DNA from: Planctomycetota bacterium
GTDB taxonomy: Bacteria; Planctomycetota; UBA1135
Reading direction: 5' to 3'
Assembly: GCA_021776925.1 (NCBI GenBank)
Contig: JAJFFB010000071.1
Location: 31,278 to 95,277, forward strand
DNA: 64,000 nt
The notes beneath the pieces were generated by a model. The model did not search any database, was not told where the DNA came from, and worked only from the letters and a program-made list of their open reading frames with translations. Shown here one piece after another: positions 9,222 through 17,502 of the stretch (its first letter is position 1; the number at the start of each line of letters is the position of its first letter). Both the position numbers and the translations under genes were made by a program.

Positions 9222-10391
9222 TTACTGCTCGAGGATCTCGATCTTGTCATCAGCCTCGAGGCGGTCCTGCCCGGTGACCACCACGCGGTCGTCGCCGCGG
9301 AGCACCTCGCCGAGCGCCTGCATATGAGTGGGGCTTTCGAAACCCGGCTCGAACTCGACTTCCTCGACGCCGTCGCCGCGCACGACGAAAACCCGCGGCA
9401 GTCCGCCTTCGAGGATCAGCGCGTCCTTGGGCACCAACAATGCCCCCTCGCGCGCTTCCAATTCAATCTCCAGACGCAGCAGCAGACCGGTGGGAATAGC
9501 GCGGCGTTCGCTGCGATCGAGGATCGCGGTCACCTTTACCGTGCCGCTTTCGGCGTCGACTACCGGGGCGATGCGCTCGATGGTGCCGGTGATCGTGTCG
9601 CTGGGATAGGCTTCGGCGGTTGCGGTCAGTGACTGGCCGACGCGCAGCGATTCGAGTTCGCGTTGCGGACGGTAGAAGACCACGCGCGGGTGATCGAGGT
9701 CGGTGATCTCGAAGGCGCGCTGGCCGAGGGTGGTCATGTCGCCGACCGAAATATCGCGCGCGGTGATGGTGCCGTCGATCGGGGCTAGCAGGGTGCAGCG
9801 GGCAAGATCGATCTCGGCGCGGTCGAGCGCGACCTCGGCCGAGGCGGCGGCGGTGGTCGCCGTGGCCAGGGCCTGTTTGGATGTGTCCAGATCGCGATCC
9901 GATAGCAGCGAGGTGCCGTCGGAGCGCTCGGCCAGGGCGAGGTTGCGCTGGTAGTCGTTGTCGGCGCGCGCCTCTTCGTTGTTGGCTTCGGCCAGCCGTA
10001 CATTGGCCTCGTCGACGGCGAGCTGTGCCAGGCTTTTGCGCAGTTCGGCCAGCGGCTGGCCCTTGGTCACGCGCATGCCCTCTTCGACCATCACCGAGAG
10101 GACCGGTTCGGCGCGTTCCGGGACCACGTTGACGACGTCGAGGGATTCGACGTTGGCCACCGCGTCGATGGTCAGGCGCACCGTGTCGACCAGGATCGGC
10201 GCCACGCGCACGCGCACCGCGGGCTGGTCCTCGGCCTCGGGGGTTTCTTGCAGCGCGGCCTCGGTCGCGGCGCCGCCGCCGTTCACGTCGTCGGTGGCGG
10301 ATCCGGGATCCTGGGTGGTCGCGGCCTGCGGGCGCCCGCAGCCTGGAAGCAGGACCAGGGCCGTGGCGAGGAGCAAAAGGGGGAGTTGCAT
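9222..10391 (-). CDS. RND efflux periplasmic adaptor lipoprotein
   Basis: This is a membrane-fusion protein that bridges RND permeases and an outer-membrane channel. The 389-residue protein has a lipoprotein signal ending LLPGC (Cys18), a Gly/Ala/Asp-rich linker, then barrel-sandwich halves flanking a helical hairpin (about 110-170, rich in Ala, Glu and Asn). Recognisable adaptor motifs are VMVEEGMRVTKGQPLAELR and APIDGTITARDISVGDMTTLG, followed by a beta-barrel and membrane-proximal domain. It is the first gene of the adaptor-permease-permease operon and is divergent from moeA across 78 bp. The adaptor class is secure; the substrate is unknown. Confidence 0.9.
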   Translation of the reverse strand: MQLPLLLLATALVLLPGCGRPQAATTQDPGSATDDVNGGGAATEAALQETPEAEDQPAVRVRVAPILVDTVRLTIDAVANVESLDVVNVVPERAEPVLSVMVEEGMRVTKGQPLAELRKSLAQLAVDEANVRLAEANNEEARADNDYQRNLALAERSDGTSLLSDRDLDTSKQALATATTAAASAEVALDRAEIDLARCTLLAPIDGTITARDISVGDMTTLGQRAFEITDLDHPRVVFYRPQRELESLRVGQSLTATAEAYPSDTITGTIERIAPVVDAESGTVKVTAILDRSERRAIPTGLLLRLEIELEAREGALLVPKDALILEGGLPRVFVVRGDGVEEVEFEPGFESPTHMQALGEVLRGDDRVVVTGQDRLEADDKIEILEQ

Positions 10392-10469
10392 CGGGCTGAT
10401 GTACGGGTCAGTGGCGGGCGTATTATGGCTTTCCGCGGTCGCGGAACTCCTTTCCTTCAGAAGCCTTCC
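10392..10469. promoter_or_regulatory. Divergent intergenic region with a TATTAT -10-like site
   Basis: This 78-bp gap separates the divergent RND adaptor and moeA starts. TATTAT at 10421-10426 is one mismatch from the -10 consensus on the plus strand and reads CATAAT-like on the minus strand. No convincing -35 is seen on either strand, so the site is only suggestive. Confidence 0.25.
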
Positions 10470-11702
10470 ATGAATTCCGAGATTTGTGACACGGCCCACC
10501 GCGGGCGTCCGTTGGTGGATCTCGCCGAGGCTCTGGCCATTCTGCTGCAGGCGGCCCCCAATACAGGGCCAACGGCGGAATCGGTGCCGCTGACGGAAGC
10601 GCGCGGCCGCGTCCTGGCGCAGGCGGTGGCTCTTGACCGGATGGAACCGCCGGTGCCGCGCTCGGCCATGGATGGCTACGCGATTCGTAGCGCCGACGGG
10701 ACGCAGCCGCGCGAAATCCTGGCCACGGTCTATGCCGGCACCGCCGAAGCCCCGCCGCTGGGGCGCGGCCAGGCGGTGGCGGTGATGACCGGCGGCACCG
10801 TCGCCGCCGGTGCCGATGCGGTGGTGCCGGTGGAACGCACCCACCTGGAGGACGGGCGGCTGCTCATCGATGGCGAGGTCCGCAGCGGCCAGCACGTCCG
10901 CCTGGCCGGCGAAATGGGGGCTGCCGGGCGCGTCATCCTCGAACCCGGTCGGCGCCTGGCGCCGCACGATCTCGCCGCGATTGCCGGCTGTGGCGTCGAT
11001 CCACTGCAGGTCTGCAGTCGTCCGCGCGTCGCGGTGTGGTCGAGCGGTGACGAGGTGGTGTCGTGGCAGGAGCCGCCCGCTGCGCACCAGGTGCGCGACA
11101 GCAACCGCCTCGGGGTGGCGCAACGCATGCAAATGGGGGGGGGCGAGGTGGTGCTCGAAGGGCGCGTCGCCGACCGGCCCGAGGAACTGCGCCAACGCGT
11201 CAGCGAAGCGCTGGACTGCGCCGATCTGGTGCTCACCATCGGCGGCGTCAGCATGGGCGAAAAGGACCACCTTCCTGGAGTCTTCGAGGCCCTTGGAGTC
11301 GAGTGCTTATTCCACGGAGTTGCGGTGCAGCCGGGCAAACCGGTGTGGGCGGGGCAGCGCGACGGCCGCTTGGTGCTCGGGCTGCCCGGCAATCCGGTGT
11401 CGGCCATGGTGGTGCTGGCCCTGCTCGGCCAACCCCTGCTCGACCGCCTGTGCGGATGTCCTCCGGTGGAGCCGCCGTTGACCTACCTTCCTTGCCGCGT
11501 CGGGGCCGCCGCGCGGGCGCGCAAACGCGAGCGCTATCTGCCGGCCGTGCTGCACCGCGACGGCGCCGACGTGGTGGTGACGCCGTGCCACGAGGTGGGC
11601 TCCGGCGACTGGACCTCGCTCGCCGGCGCCGAGGTGCTGCTGCGCATTCCATCCGGTGGCCGTTACGCCGCCGGCGATCCGGCCGAGTACCTGCGCCTGT
11701 GA
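10470..11702 (+). CDS. moeA: Molybdopterin molybdotransferase MoeA
   Basis: MoeA inserts molybdate into adenylylated molybdopterin to finish molybdenum cofactor in the cytoplasm. The 410-residue protein has the family length. Motifs are MDGYAI near residue 63, SGDEVV, DSNRLGV, the MPT-binding TIGGVSMGEKD, QPGKPVWAGQ and the LPGNPVSAMV loop. The C-terminal beta-barrel domain IV is present. The ATG giving MNSEIC was preferred over upstream in-frame starts because the conserved helix begins directly after it. Its TGA overlaps the lnt GTG start. A 9-G run (11135-11143) encodes part of a Gly-Gly-Gly. No other Mo-cofactor gene is nearby. Confidence 0.93.
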   Translation: MNSEICDTAHRGRPLVDLAEALAILLQAAPNTGPTAESVPLTEARGRVLAQAVALDRMEPPVPRSAMDGYAIRSADGTQPREILATVYAGTAEAPPLGRGQAVAVMTGGTVAAGADAVVPVERTHLEDGRLLIDGEVRSGQHVRLAGEMGAAGRVILEPGRRLAPHDLAAIAGCGVDPLQVCSRPRVAVWSSGDEVVSWQEPPAAHQVRDSNRLGVAQRMQMGGGEVVLEGRVADRPEELRQRVSEALDCADLVLTIGGVSMGEKDHLPGVFEALGVECLFHGVAVQPGKPVWAGQRDGRLVLGLPGNPVSAMVVLALLGQPLLDRLCGCPPVEPPLTYLPCRVGAAARARKRERYLPAVLHRDGADVVVTPCHEVGSGDWTSLAGAEVLLRIPSGGRYAAGDPAEYLRL

Positions 11703-13372
11703 GCCTGGCGGGCCGTCTCTCGCCGCTGCTGCTGCTGCCCCTGGCCGCGGCGCTGCTGCGCGTGGGCGCACAGCCCGGCTGGTGGCTGCCGGAGCTGGCC
11801 CTGGTGGTGGTGGCGCTGCGCGTGTGGTATTGGGAAAAGGACGGTGGGCGCTGGGGCGAGTATTTCGGCGGCGTCCTTTTTTATTCCCTCGCCTTCTACT
11901 TTCTCGGTGCGGCGGCGGCGTGGGCGTGGTTGCCGCCCTTGGCGGTGGGCCTGTTCCTGGGCCTGTGGGCGCTGGTCGAGCGCGGGCTCTATCGCGGCCT
12001 GCGCCGCTGGCTGCCGTGTTCGCTGGGAGGGGCGCTGGCCCTGGTCGCGGTCGGTCATCTGCGCTTCGCCTTCCCCATGGGGGGGGTGCCGTGGGCCAGC
12101 CTCGGCCTTGCTTTCGGCGACCGCCCGGTGTCGCTGAAGTGGGCTTCTGTGCTCGGTGAATCAGGTCTTAGCCTGTTGGTGGCCCTGTGGGGCGGCTTCC
12201 TGATCGCGCTGTTCGTGCGCCGCCGCTGGTGGGAACTGCTGCCCGCGCCGCTGCTGACGCTGGTGGCCATGGTGGCCGCGGCGGCCCCTCCGGCGGTGGT
12301 CGGCGGGATCAAGTCGGTGGCGATCCAGGGCAACCTGACCCTGGCGCAGAAACACGGCGAAGAGGGCGCCGAGCGGCCGCGCTACCGCATGCGCCAGGTC
12401 TTCGATCTGCAGACGCAACCCACCCTTGAGGCACTGATCAGGGTGCCCGATGCGCAGCTGTTGCTGTGGGCCGAGACCATGTTCCCCTACCCAGTCATGC
12501 CGGTCGACCAGCCCGGGTGGCTGCGGCGCCCGTGGCCGGGGCGGGCCGACGAAGAGGTCGAGGCGGTGCGCGTCAGCCGCCTGTGGAAGAGCGCGGTCGC
12601 GGCGATCCTTGAGTTCGCGCCGCTGGATTGCCGCTTCGTCACCGGGGCCCATTTCTACGAGCCGGTGGCGTCCAGGATCGGTCCCGAGTACAGCCCGCGC
12701 AGTTCCGAATTCATGGCCTTTGCCTGGAGCGGCGGCGAGGTCACGCTGGTCGACCACTTCACCAAACAGCAACTGGTGCCCTTCGGCGAGCGTCTGCCGC
12801 TCAACGGGCACTTCCCCGGAGCCGACTCACTGGCGATGGTGATCTTTCGCATGACGCGCCTGTTTCCGCGCTTTGCCGCCTCCGACCGCCAGGGACCGCT
12901 GCAACTCGGTGACGCCACCCTCGGCGGGGCGGTGTGCTGGGAGAACGTCTACGAGAAACCCTTCCGCCAGCAGGCGGAAGATGGTGCCCAAGCCTTTTTG
13001 GTGCTGTCCAACGAGGCCTGGTACGGCATCAGCGCCGAAATGGAGCAGATGGTGACCGCCACCCGGCTACGCGCGCGTGAGAGCGGCAGGGCGGTGCTGC
13101 GCGCCACCAATACCGGGATCACCGTTCTGGTCGACGGCGGCGGTCATCCGGTCGCCTCGATGGACCCCGGAGTGGCCGGCTTCCTGGCGGTGGACCTGCC
13201 GCTGATCGAGGGCGGGGAACGGACGCCCTACATGGTCTGGGGCTGGGCTCTGCGCCCCCTGTGCGCGTGGCTCGCGACCCTGATCGGACTCCTCGGACTG
13301 CTGCTCAGGCCGCGGCCGCAGGGGCCCGAGGCGGGCTCCGCCGTGCTTGACCCATCCCCTGGCCGCAAGTAG
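11699..13372 (+). CDS. lnt: Apolipoprotein N-acyltransferase
   Basis: Lnt transfers the third acyl chain onto the N-terminal Cys of lipoproteins in the inner membrane, consistent with the many lipoboxes in this window. The 557-residue protein has about six N-terminal membrane helices (1-200), then a nitrilase-like periplasmic domain. The catalytic triad is visible as Glu259 (WAETMFPYP), Lys356 (FTKQQLVPFGE) and Cys413 (GAVCWE), with LSNEAWYG and LRATNTGITVLVDGGG following; a last helix ends the protein. The start is GTG at 11699, overlapping the moeA stop (GTGA), which places the first hydrophobic helix at the N-terminus. Confidence 0.93.
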   Translation: MSLAGRLSPLLLLPLAAALLRVGAQPGWWLPELALVVVALRVWYWEKDGGRWGEYFGGVLFYSLAFYFLGAAAAWAWLPPLAVGLFLGLWALVERGLYRGLRRWLPCSLGGALALVAVGHLRFAFPMGGVPWASLGLAFGDRPVSLKWASVLGESGLSLLVALWGGFLIALFVRRRWWELLPAPLLTLVAMVAAAAPPAVVGGIKSVAIQGNLTLAQKHGEEGAERPRYRMRQVFDLQTQPTLEALIRVPDAQLLLWAETMFPYPVMPVDQPGWLRRPWPGRADEEVEAVRVSRLWKSAVAAILEFAPLDCRFVTGAHFYEPVASRIGPEYSPRSSEFMAFAWSGGEVTLVDHFTKQQLVPFGERLPLNGHFPGADSLAMVIFRMTRLFPRFAASDRQGPLQLGDATLGGAVCWENVYEKPFRQQAEDGAQAFLVLSNEAWYGISAEMEQMVTATRLRARESGRAVLRATNTGITVLVDGGGHPVASMDPGVAGFLAVDLPLIEGGERTPYMVWGWALRPLCAWLATLIGLLGLLLRPRPQGPEAGSAVLDPSPGRK

Positions 13373-13490
13373 GCTTTCGCCATCGGAGCGCGAAACCGGG
13401 CCGGTTTCCGTGCCTAAGAGAGTAAACCTCGTCCTCAGCCCCCCGGCTGGGCGCTTGACCCCCCAATCCTTCTGCCTGAGAGAGACTTCG

Positions 13491-14348
13491 ATGAGTCCCA
13501 TCGGAAAGGTTTTCATTGTCCTTAATCTGGCCCTCGCGGCCATGTTCGTCGGTGGTGCTGCGGCTCTGATCAACACCGGTCAGGATTACCGCCGCGAAGC
13601 CGAACGCCTCGATGGCGAGCTGACCGCGGCCAACAGCGCCCATGTCACCGAGGTTTCCGGGCTGAATTCACGGCTCAACCAGGTCACCGGCGAGAAAGAC
13701 CGGCTGGCCGACGCCAAGACCAACCTCGAAGGCGACAAGACCGCCCTCGAGGCCGAGCTGAAGACCGAGCAGGAGCAGAACGCCGACCTGCGCGAGCGCC
13801 TCACCAGCATCGACGGCAAGCTGGGCGACCTCGAGTCGACCAACCGCCAACAGGAAACGCGCATCGCCGATCTGAGCGGTGAGAACCGCACCCTGCGCGG
13901 CGAGCGTGATACCGCCCTCGACGAGCGCGACGCGGCTTTCGCCGAGCGCACCGAGGCGGTCACCAACGCCGACTCGCTGACCCGCGAGCGCGACGAGCTG
14001 ACCATCGCCCTCGGCGGCGCCAACGAGACGATCTCGACCAAAGAGGCGCAGCTCGCCCAGATCGTAAAGCTGTACAAGATCGACCTCAGCAACATCAGCG
14101 CGCAGCCCGACATCAACGGTCGCGTGACCTCGGTTGACGCCAACCACGGCACCCTGGTGGTGGTGATCAACCGCGGCACCAACGACGGTGTCATGGCCGG
14201 CCACACCTTCGACGTCTACAACGGCGGCGGCGTTTACAAGGGCCAGATCTACATCGAGACGGTCAACTCCAACCAGGCCGCCGCCACCCTGGCACGGGCG
14301 GGCAACGCTCCGGTCGCCGCCGGCGACACCTTCACCACCAGCCTCTAA
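13491..14348 (+). CDS. Membrane-anchored coiled-coil protein with C-terminal beta domain
   Basis: No named family is assigned. The 285-residue protein has one N-terminal membrane helix (about 6-29), then about 150 residues of heptad-rich coiled coil (Glu/Asp/Arg/Leu, about 40-200). A compact C-terminal domain (about 210-285) carries the pattern GRVTSVDANHGTLVVVIN, then GTNDGVMAGHTFDVYNGG and KGQIYIETVNSN. I recall similar C-terminal domains in uncharacterised planctomycete coiled-coil proteins, but could not check. A role as an extracytoplasmic scaffold is inference. It lies 118 bp after lnt and 21 bp before a small membrane-protein gene; the three end at one terminator. Confidence 0.75.
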   Translation: MSPIGKVFIVLNLALAAMFVGGAAALINTGQDYRREAERLDGELTAANSAHVTEVSGLNSRLNQVTGEKDRLADAKTNLEGDKTALEAELKTEQEQNADLRERLTSIDGKLGDLESTNRQQETRIADLSGENRTLRGERDTALDERDAAFAERTEAVTNADSLTRERDELTIALGGANETISTKEAQLAQIVKLYKIDLSNISAQPDINGRVTSVDANHGTLVVVINRGTNDGVMAGHTFDVYNGGGVYKGQIYIETVNSNQAAATLARAGNAPVAAGDTFTTSL

Positions 14349-14369
14349 GGCGCCAACCCCGGATCCATC

Positions 14370-14609
14370 ATGGCAGCAAAGCGCAAGAGGAAGGCGGCCA
14401 AGCCCGCCAAGAAGGGCACCGCCAAGAAAAAGGCTCCCAAGGAAGCCAAGGAGATCAAGCCTGGCCCCCCAGTGGAAAGCGTCGTGGCTTTGGTCACTGG
14501 GCTGGTGCTGGTGGTGGCGATCCTGATGCTCGACTACGCCCGTGGCAAAAACTACGGCGAGGGGATGTTGTTCAAGGGCTCCTACGCCGCCTCCGAAGCT
14601 GAGGAGTAA
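14370..14609 (+). CDS. Small Lys-rich single-pass membrane protein
   Basis: The 79-residue protein has a very basic, Lys/Ala-rich N-terminus (about 1-35), one membrane helix (about 40-56, VVALVTGLVLVVAILMLDYA) and a short acidic tail ending EAEE. The basic side should be cytoplasmic. It follows the coiled-coil gene by 21 bp and precedes a strong terminator, so the two are probably partners. No family was recognised. Codon use matches its neighbours, which supports a real gene. Confidence 0.65.
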   Translation: MAAKRKRKAAKPAKKGTAKKKAPKEAKEIKPGPPVESVVALVTGLVLVVAILMLDYARGKNYGEGMLFKGSYAASEAEE

Positions 14610-14679
14610 ACCCGTCCCCGCGCGGCCTTTGCGGTCGTCGGGGCAAGCGCGGGGGCAGCTCCCGCAGCGGCCCGAAAAC

Positions 14680-14716
14680 GCAGCCGTCTTCCTTCGAAGA
14701 CGGCTGCGCTTTTTTT
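14680..14716 (+). terminator. Rho-independent terminator after the lnt-coiled-coil unit
   Basis: A perfect 12-bp stem (GCAGCCGTCTTC with GAAGACGGCTGC) and CTTC loop is followed by GC and seven T residues at 14710-14716. It separates the lnt-containing unit from mreB and is the clearest intrinsic terminator in the window. Confidence 0.93.
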
Positions 14717-14732
14717 GCCCTGCTGCCGTTCC

Positions 14733-14738
14733 TATACT
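14733..14738 (+). promoter_or_regulatory. Candidate -10 box of the mreB operon
   Basis: TATACT (five of six to consensus) lies just after the terminator and 41 nt before the mreB start. No good -35 hexamer is seen at 16-18 bp upstream, where the sequence is T-rich. Its position at the head of the operon is the main support. Confidence 0.4.
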
Positions 14739-14779
14739 GCCGGTGGGCCCGAAACCCCTCAACATCACGGACTGTCTCC

Positions 14780-15835
14780 TTGTGGAACTGGCTTCTGGGT
14801 AGGTTTTCCCTCTCCGAGGATCTCGGCATCGACCTCGGCACCGCGAACACCCTGGTGGCTTCGCGCGAGCGCGGCATCATCCTCGATGAGCCGTCGGTGG
14901 TGGCGGTCTACAAGGGCACCAACGAGGTCATCCTCGACGGCATGGGGGTCGGCAACGAGGCCTACGAGATGCTCGGCCGGACGCCCAAGAACATCGAGGC
15001 CATCCGCCCGCTGAAGGGGGGGGTGATCGCCGATTTCGAGGTCACCGAGAAACTGCTGCGCTACTTTCTGCGCAAGGCCAACGAGGGCCGTTCGGTGGTG
15101 CGGCCGCGGGTGGTGATCGCGGTTCCCTCCGGCATCACCACGGTCGAACGCCGCGCGGTGATCAACTCGGCCGAACGCGCCGGCGCGCGCAAGGTCTATC
15201 TGGTCGACGAACCGATGGCCGGTGGCCTTGGGGTTGACCTGCCGATCACCGCCGCCGAGGGTTCGATGATCGTCGACATCGGCGGCGGCACCACCGAGGT
15301 CGCGATCCTCGCCCTCGGCGGACCGGTGGTGGTCAAGTCGGTCAAGGTCGCCGGTGACGACCTCGACGAGGCGATCCTCAACTACGTGCGCAAGAACCAC
15401 AATCTGCAGATCGGCCCGCAGACCGCCGAAACGCTGAAGAAGACCATCGGTTCGGCGTCGGCGCTCGACCAGGAGAAATCGCACGAGATCGCCGGTCGCG
15501 ACACCCTCAACCTGATGCCGCGCAAAGCGGTGATCAACTCCGAAGAGATCCGCGAAGCCCTGCAGGACACCTTGCGCCAGATCCTGCGCGCGGTGCTCGA
15601 CTGCCTCGAGGCGGCACCGCCCGAAATCGGCTCCGACCTGCTCGAATCCGGCATCGTCGTGGTCGGCGGCGGCGCCCTGCTGCCGGGGCTGGATTCCTAT
15701 ATCACCGAAAACACCGGCCTGCCCTGCCGCATCGACACCGATCCCCTGACCGCGGTGGCGCGCGGCACCGCCCGCTTCCTCGAGAACCTCGACCTGTACG
15801 CCTCCTTCCTTTCTGAAGGGGACGACCTGCAGTAA
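14780..15835 (+). CDS. mreB: Rod-shape actin homologue MreB
   Basis: MreB polymerises under the inner membrane and steers the elongation machinery for rod shape. The 351-residue protein shows the actin-fold ATP motifs DLGTANT (about 18-24), VIAVPSGITTVERRAV, LVDEPMAGGLG, the phosphate-2 loop VDIGGGTTE and VVVGGGALLPGL. The proposed start is TTG, giving an amphipathic MWNWLLGRF leader that suits membrane binding; no strong Shine-Dalgarno sequence is seen, so the start is the weakest point. It opens the operon mreB-mreC-mreD-mrdA-metalloprotease-rodA, with mreC 9 nt downstream. An 8-G run (15016-15023) encodes Gly-Gly in LKGGVIADF. Confidence 0.95.
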   Translation: MWNWLLGRFSLSEDLGIDLGTANTLVASRERGIILDEPSVVAVYKGTNEVILDGMGVGNEAYEMLGRTPKNIEAIRPLKGGVIADFEVTEKLLRYFLRKANEGRSVVRPRVVIAVPSGITTVERRAVINSAERAGARKVYLVDEPMAGGLGVDLPITAAEGSMIVDIGGGTTEVAILALGGPVVVKSVKVAGDDLDEAILNYVRKNHNLQIGPQTAETLKKTIGSASALDQEKSHEIAGRDTLNLMPRKAVINSEEIREALQDTLRQILRAVLDCLEAAPPEIGSDLLESGIVVVGGGALLPGLDSYITENTGLPCRIDTDPLTAVARGTARFLENLDLYASFLSEGDDLQ

Positions 15836-15844
15836 GCCGGGACC

Positions 15845-17014
15845 GTGTTCCTGCTGCCGATCGCGGAACGCCATCGCCGCAGTTTCTGGGCCGCGACCGC
15901 GCTGATCCTCCTGCTATTGCAGGGCCTGATGCCGCTGCCGGCGGTACGCCAGACGACGTCCTCCGCGGTCGCCGTGGTCAGCAGCATCGTGCTGCCACCC
16001 GCCCAGGCCCTCGCCGGGCGGCTCGCCCCGGCGCGCCTGCACGCCGCCGCCCCAGACTCGCCCATGCCGCCGCACCTGCTGCGTGAGGCCGAGCGTCGAG
16101 CCGGTGCCCCCCCCGCGCTGCTCGGCGCCGCCTGGGTGGAAGTACCAGTGGCGCGCGTGGACCGCACCAGCCACCAATTGCACCTGCTCGGCGGCAGCCG
16201 CCTTGGCCTCGCTCCTGGCCAGACGGTGGTCTTTGGCAGAGAGTGGCTCGGCCGCGTCGTCGAGGTCGACGCCGAACATTCGGTAGTGCGCCTGTGGTCC
16301 GCCGCCGGCGCGCGCGCCGGGGCCACCCTGCGGCCGCCAGGGGTGGAATTGCGCGCGGTGATCGAAGGGCGCGGCCGCGTAGCCTCTGCCTTGCTCGGCT
16401 GGCTCGAACCCCACGGCGAGCCCGAAGCGGGCATGCAGGTCTACTGGCGCCCCGGATTCGAGGACCTGCCGGCGCTGGCGAGTCTGTCCTTGAGGCTCGG
16501 CCACGCCGAACAGGCCGGTGATGCCCAACGCGGCGACGCCTACTGGATTCTGCAAGGCGAGTTGCCGGCCGGCGCCGAAGGGCGCGTGTGGGTGGCGGTT
16601 GGGGCGGTCGCCGAAACCCTGATCGCCGAACCCGGCTTGCACCGCGCGCGCTCCCGCTTGGCGCTGCTGGTCGACGGCGTCTACGGCGCGGAGGTTGCGG
16701 TGGTGCGGGTGGATTCGACCCAGCCCGTCGCGGTGATCTTCGCCCAGGGCCGGGTGGCTGGACGTGTGGTGCTGCAGCGCGGAGCGCACGCCTGGGTGCG
16801 GCGCCCGACCCTGGCCGATTGGTCGCAGCAAGCGGTGCGCCTCAGCGCCGCCGGCGCCTTCGAAGAGGAGGGTGTCCTGTGGTACAGCCGCGGCGACCAG
16901 CGCCTGCCGCGCGGGCTGCCCCTGGGCCGCAGCGGAGACCCGCCGGTCGGTCTGCGCGGCGCGATGACCGCCTTGCAACGGCTGCCGCAGCCGGCACTTG
17001 GGAGTCAGAGATGA
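15845..17014 (+). CDS. mreC: Divergent rod-shape protein MreC
   Basis: MreC is the periplasmic elongasome protein that links MreB, MreD and PBP2. The 389-residue protein has an N-terminal membrane helix (about 15-34) and then a largely beta region. The stretch from VPVARVDRTSHQLHLLGGSR through GLAPGQTVVFGREWLGRVVE resembles the MreC beta-barrel pattern (a Gly-rich turn after a hydrophobic strand, then LVGRV). The coiled coil before it is short and the sequence is otherwise divergent, so the call leans on position between mreB and mreD. The start is GTG, 9 nt after mreB; its stop overlaps the mreD ATG (ATGA). An 8-C run lies at 16107-16114. Confidence 0.75.
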   Translation: MFLLPIAERHRRSFWAATALILLLLQGLMPLPAVRQTTSSAVAVVSSIVLPPAQALAGRLAPARLHAAAPDSPMPPHLLREAERRAGAPPALLGAAWVEVPVARVDRTSHQLHLLGGSRLGLAPGQTVVFGREWLGRVVEVDAEHSVVRLWSAAGARAGATLRPPGVELRAVIEGRGRVASALLGWLEPHGEPEAGMQVYWRPGFEDLPALASLSLRLGHAEQAGDAQRGDAYWILQGELPAGAEGRVWVAVGAVAETLIAEPGLHRARSRLALLVDGVYGAEVAVVRVDSTQPVAVIFAQGRVAGRVVLQRGAHAWVRRPTLADWSQQAVRLSAAGAFEEEGVLWYSRGDQRLPRGLPLGRSGDPPVGLRGAMTALQRLPQPALGSQR

Positions 17015-17502
17015 CGCGCCCGCGCTGGCGCATCATCCTGCCGGTGGCGCTGCTGCTGACGGTGGTCGCGCCGTCCCTGCGCCTGCTGCCGGGGGGGGGC
17101 AATTTCCCCGATCCGTGGCTGCTCCTGCTGCTGGGCGCGGTGCCACTGAAAGCGGGCGAGTCGTGGCGCTTTGCGGTCCTCAGCGTCGCGCTGCTCGGAC
17201 TGCTGCGCGCCAGCGTCAGTGGCGTGCCGCTGGCCTTGTGCTGGGCCGGCCTCGGCCTGGCGCTGGTCTGCCGCTCCTTTTTGCACCGGCGCATCCGTGA
17301 AGAACCGTTGTTGCTGCGCTTCCTGGTCGGGGTGCTTGCCGCGGCACCACTGGAAGCTCTGGACAGCCTCAACGCCCATCAGCTCGGCTTGGAGCGTGCT
17401 TGGACCGATGGCTGGGTGCGGATAGCTTGGGTGGGCGTTTTCTGGGCGGTGGTCAACCGGCCCGCCCGGTGGCGTTTCTCGCAGCATCCGGCCCAGTCAT
17501 GA
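17011..17502 (+). CDS. mreD: Rod-shape membrane protein MreD
   Basis: MreD is a small polytopic membrane protein of the elongation complex. The 163-residue protein has about five hydrophobic segments, normal size for the family. Sequence conservation in MreD is low; the call rests on size, hydrophobicity and its place between mreC and mrdA. The ATG overlaps the mreC stop and the stop overlaps the mrdA ATG (ATGA both times). A run of nine G residues at 17091-17099 encodes Pro-Gly-Gly-Gly after the first helix. Confidence 0.8.
   Translation: MTRPRWRIILPVALLLTVVAPSLRLLPGGGNFPDPWLLLLLGAVPLKAGESWRFAVLSVALLGLLRASVSGVPLALCWAGLGLALVCRSFLHRRIREEPLLLRFLVGVLAAAPLEALDSLNAHQLGLERAWTDGWVRIAWVGVFWAVVNRPARWRFSQHPAQS

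Noticed and set aside
13392..13408. Palindrome GAAACCGGGCCGGTTTC after lnt as a terminator
   Set aside because: No T-run follows, and the next gene is close and in the same direction, so it is not supported as a terminator.
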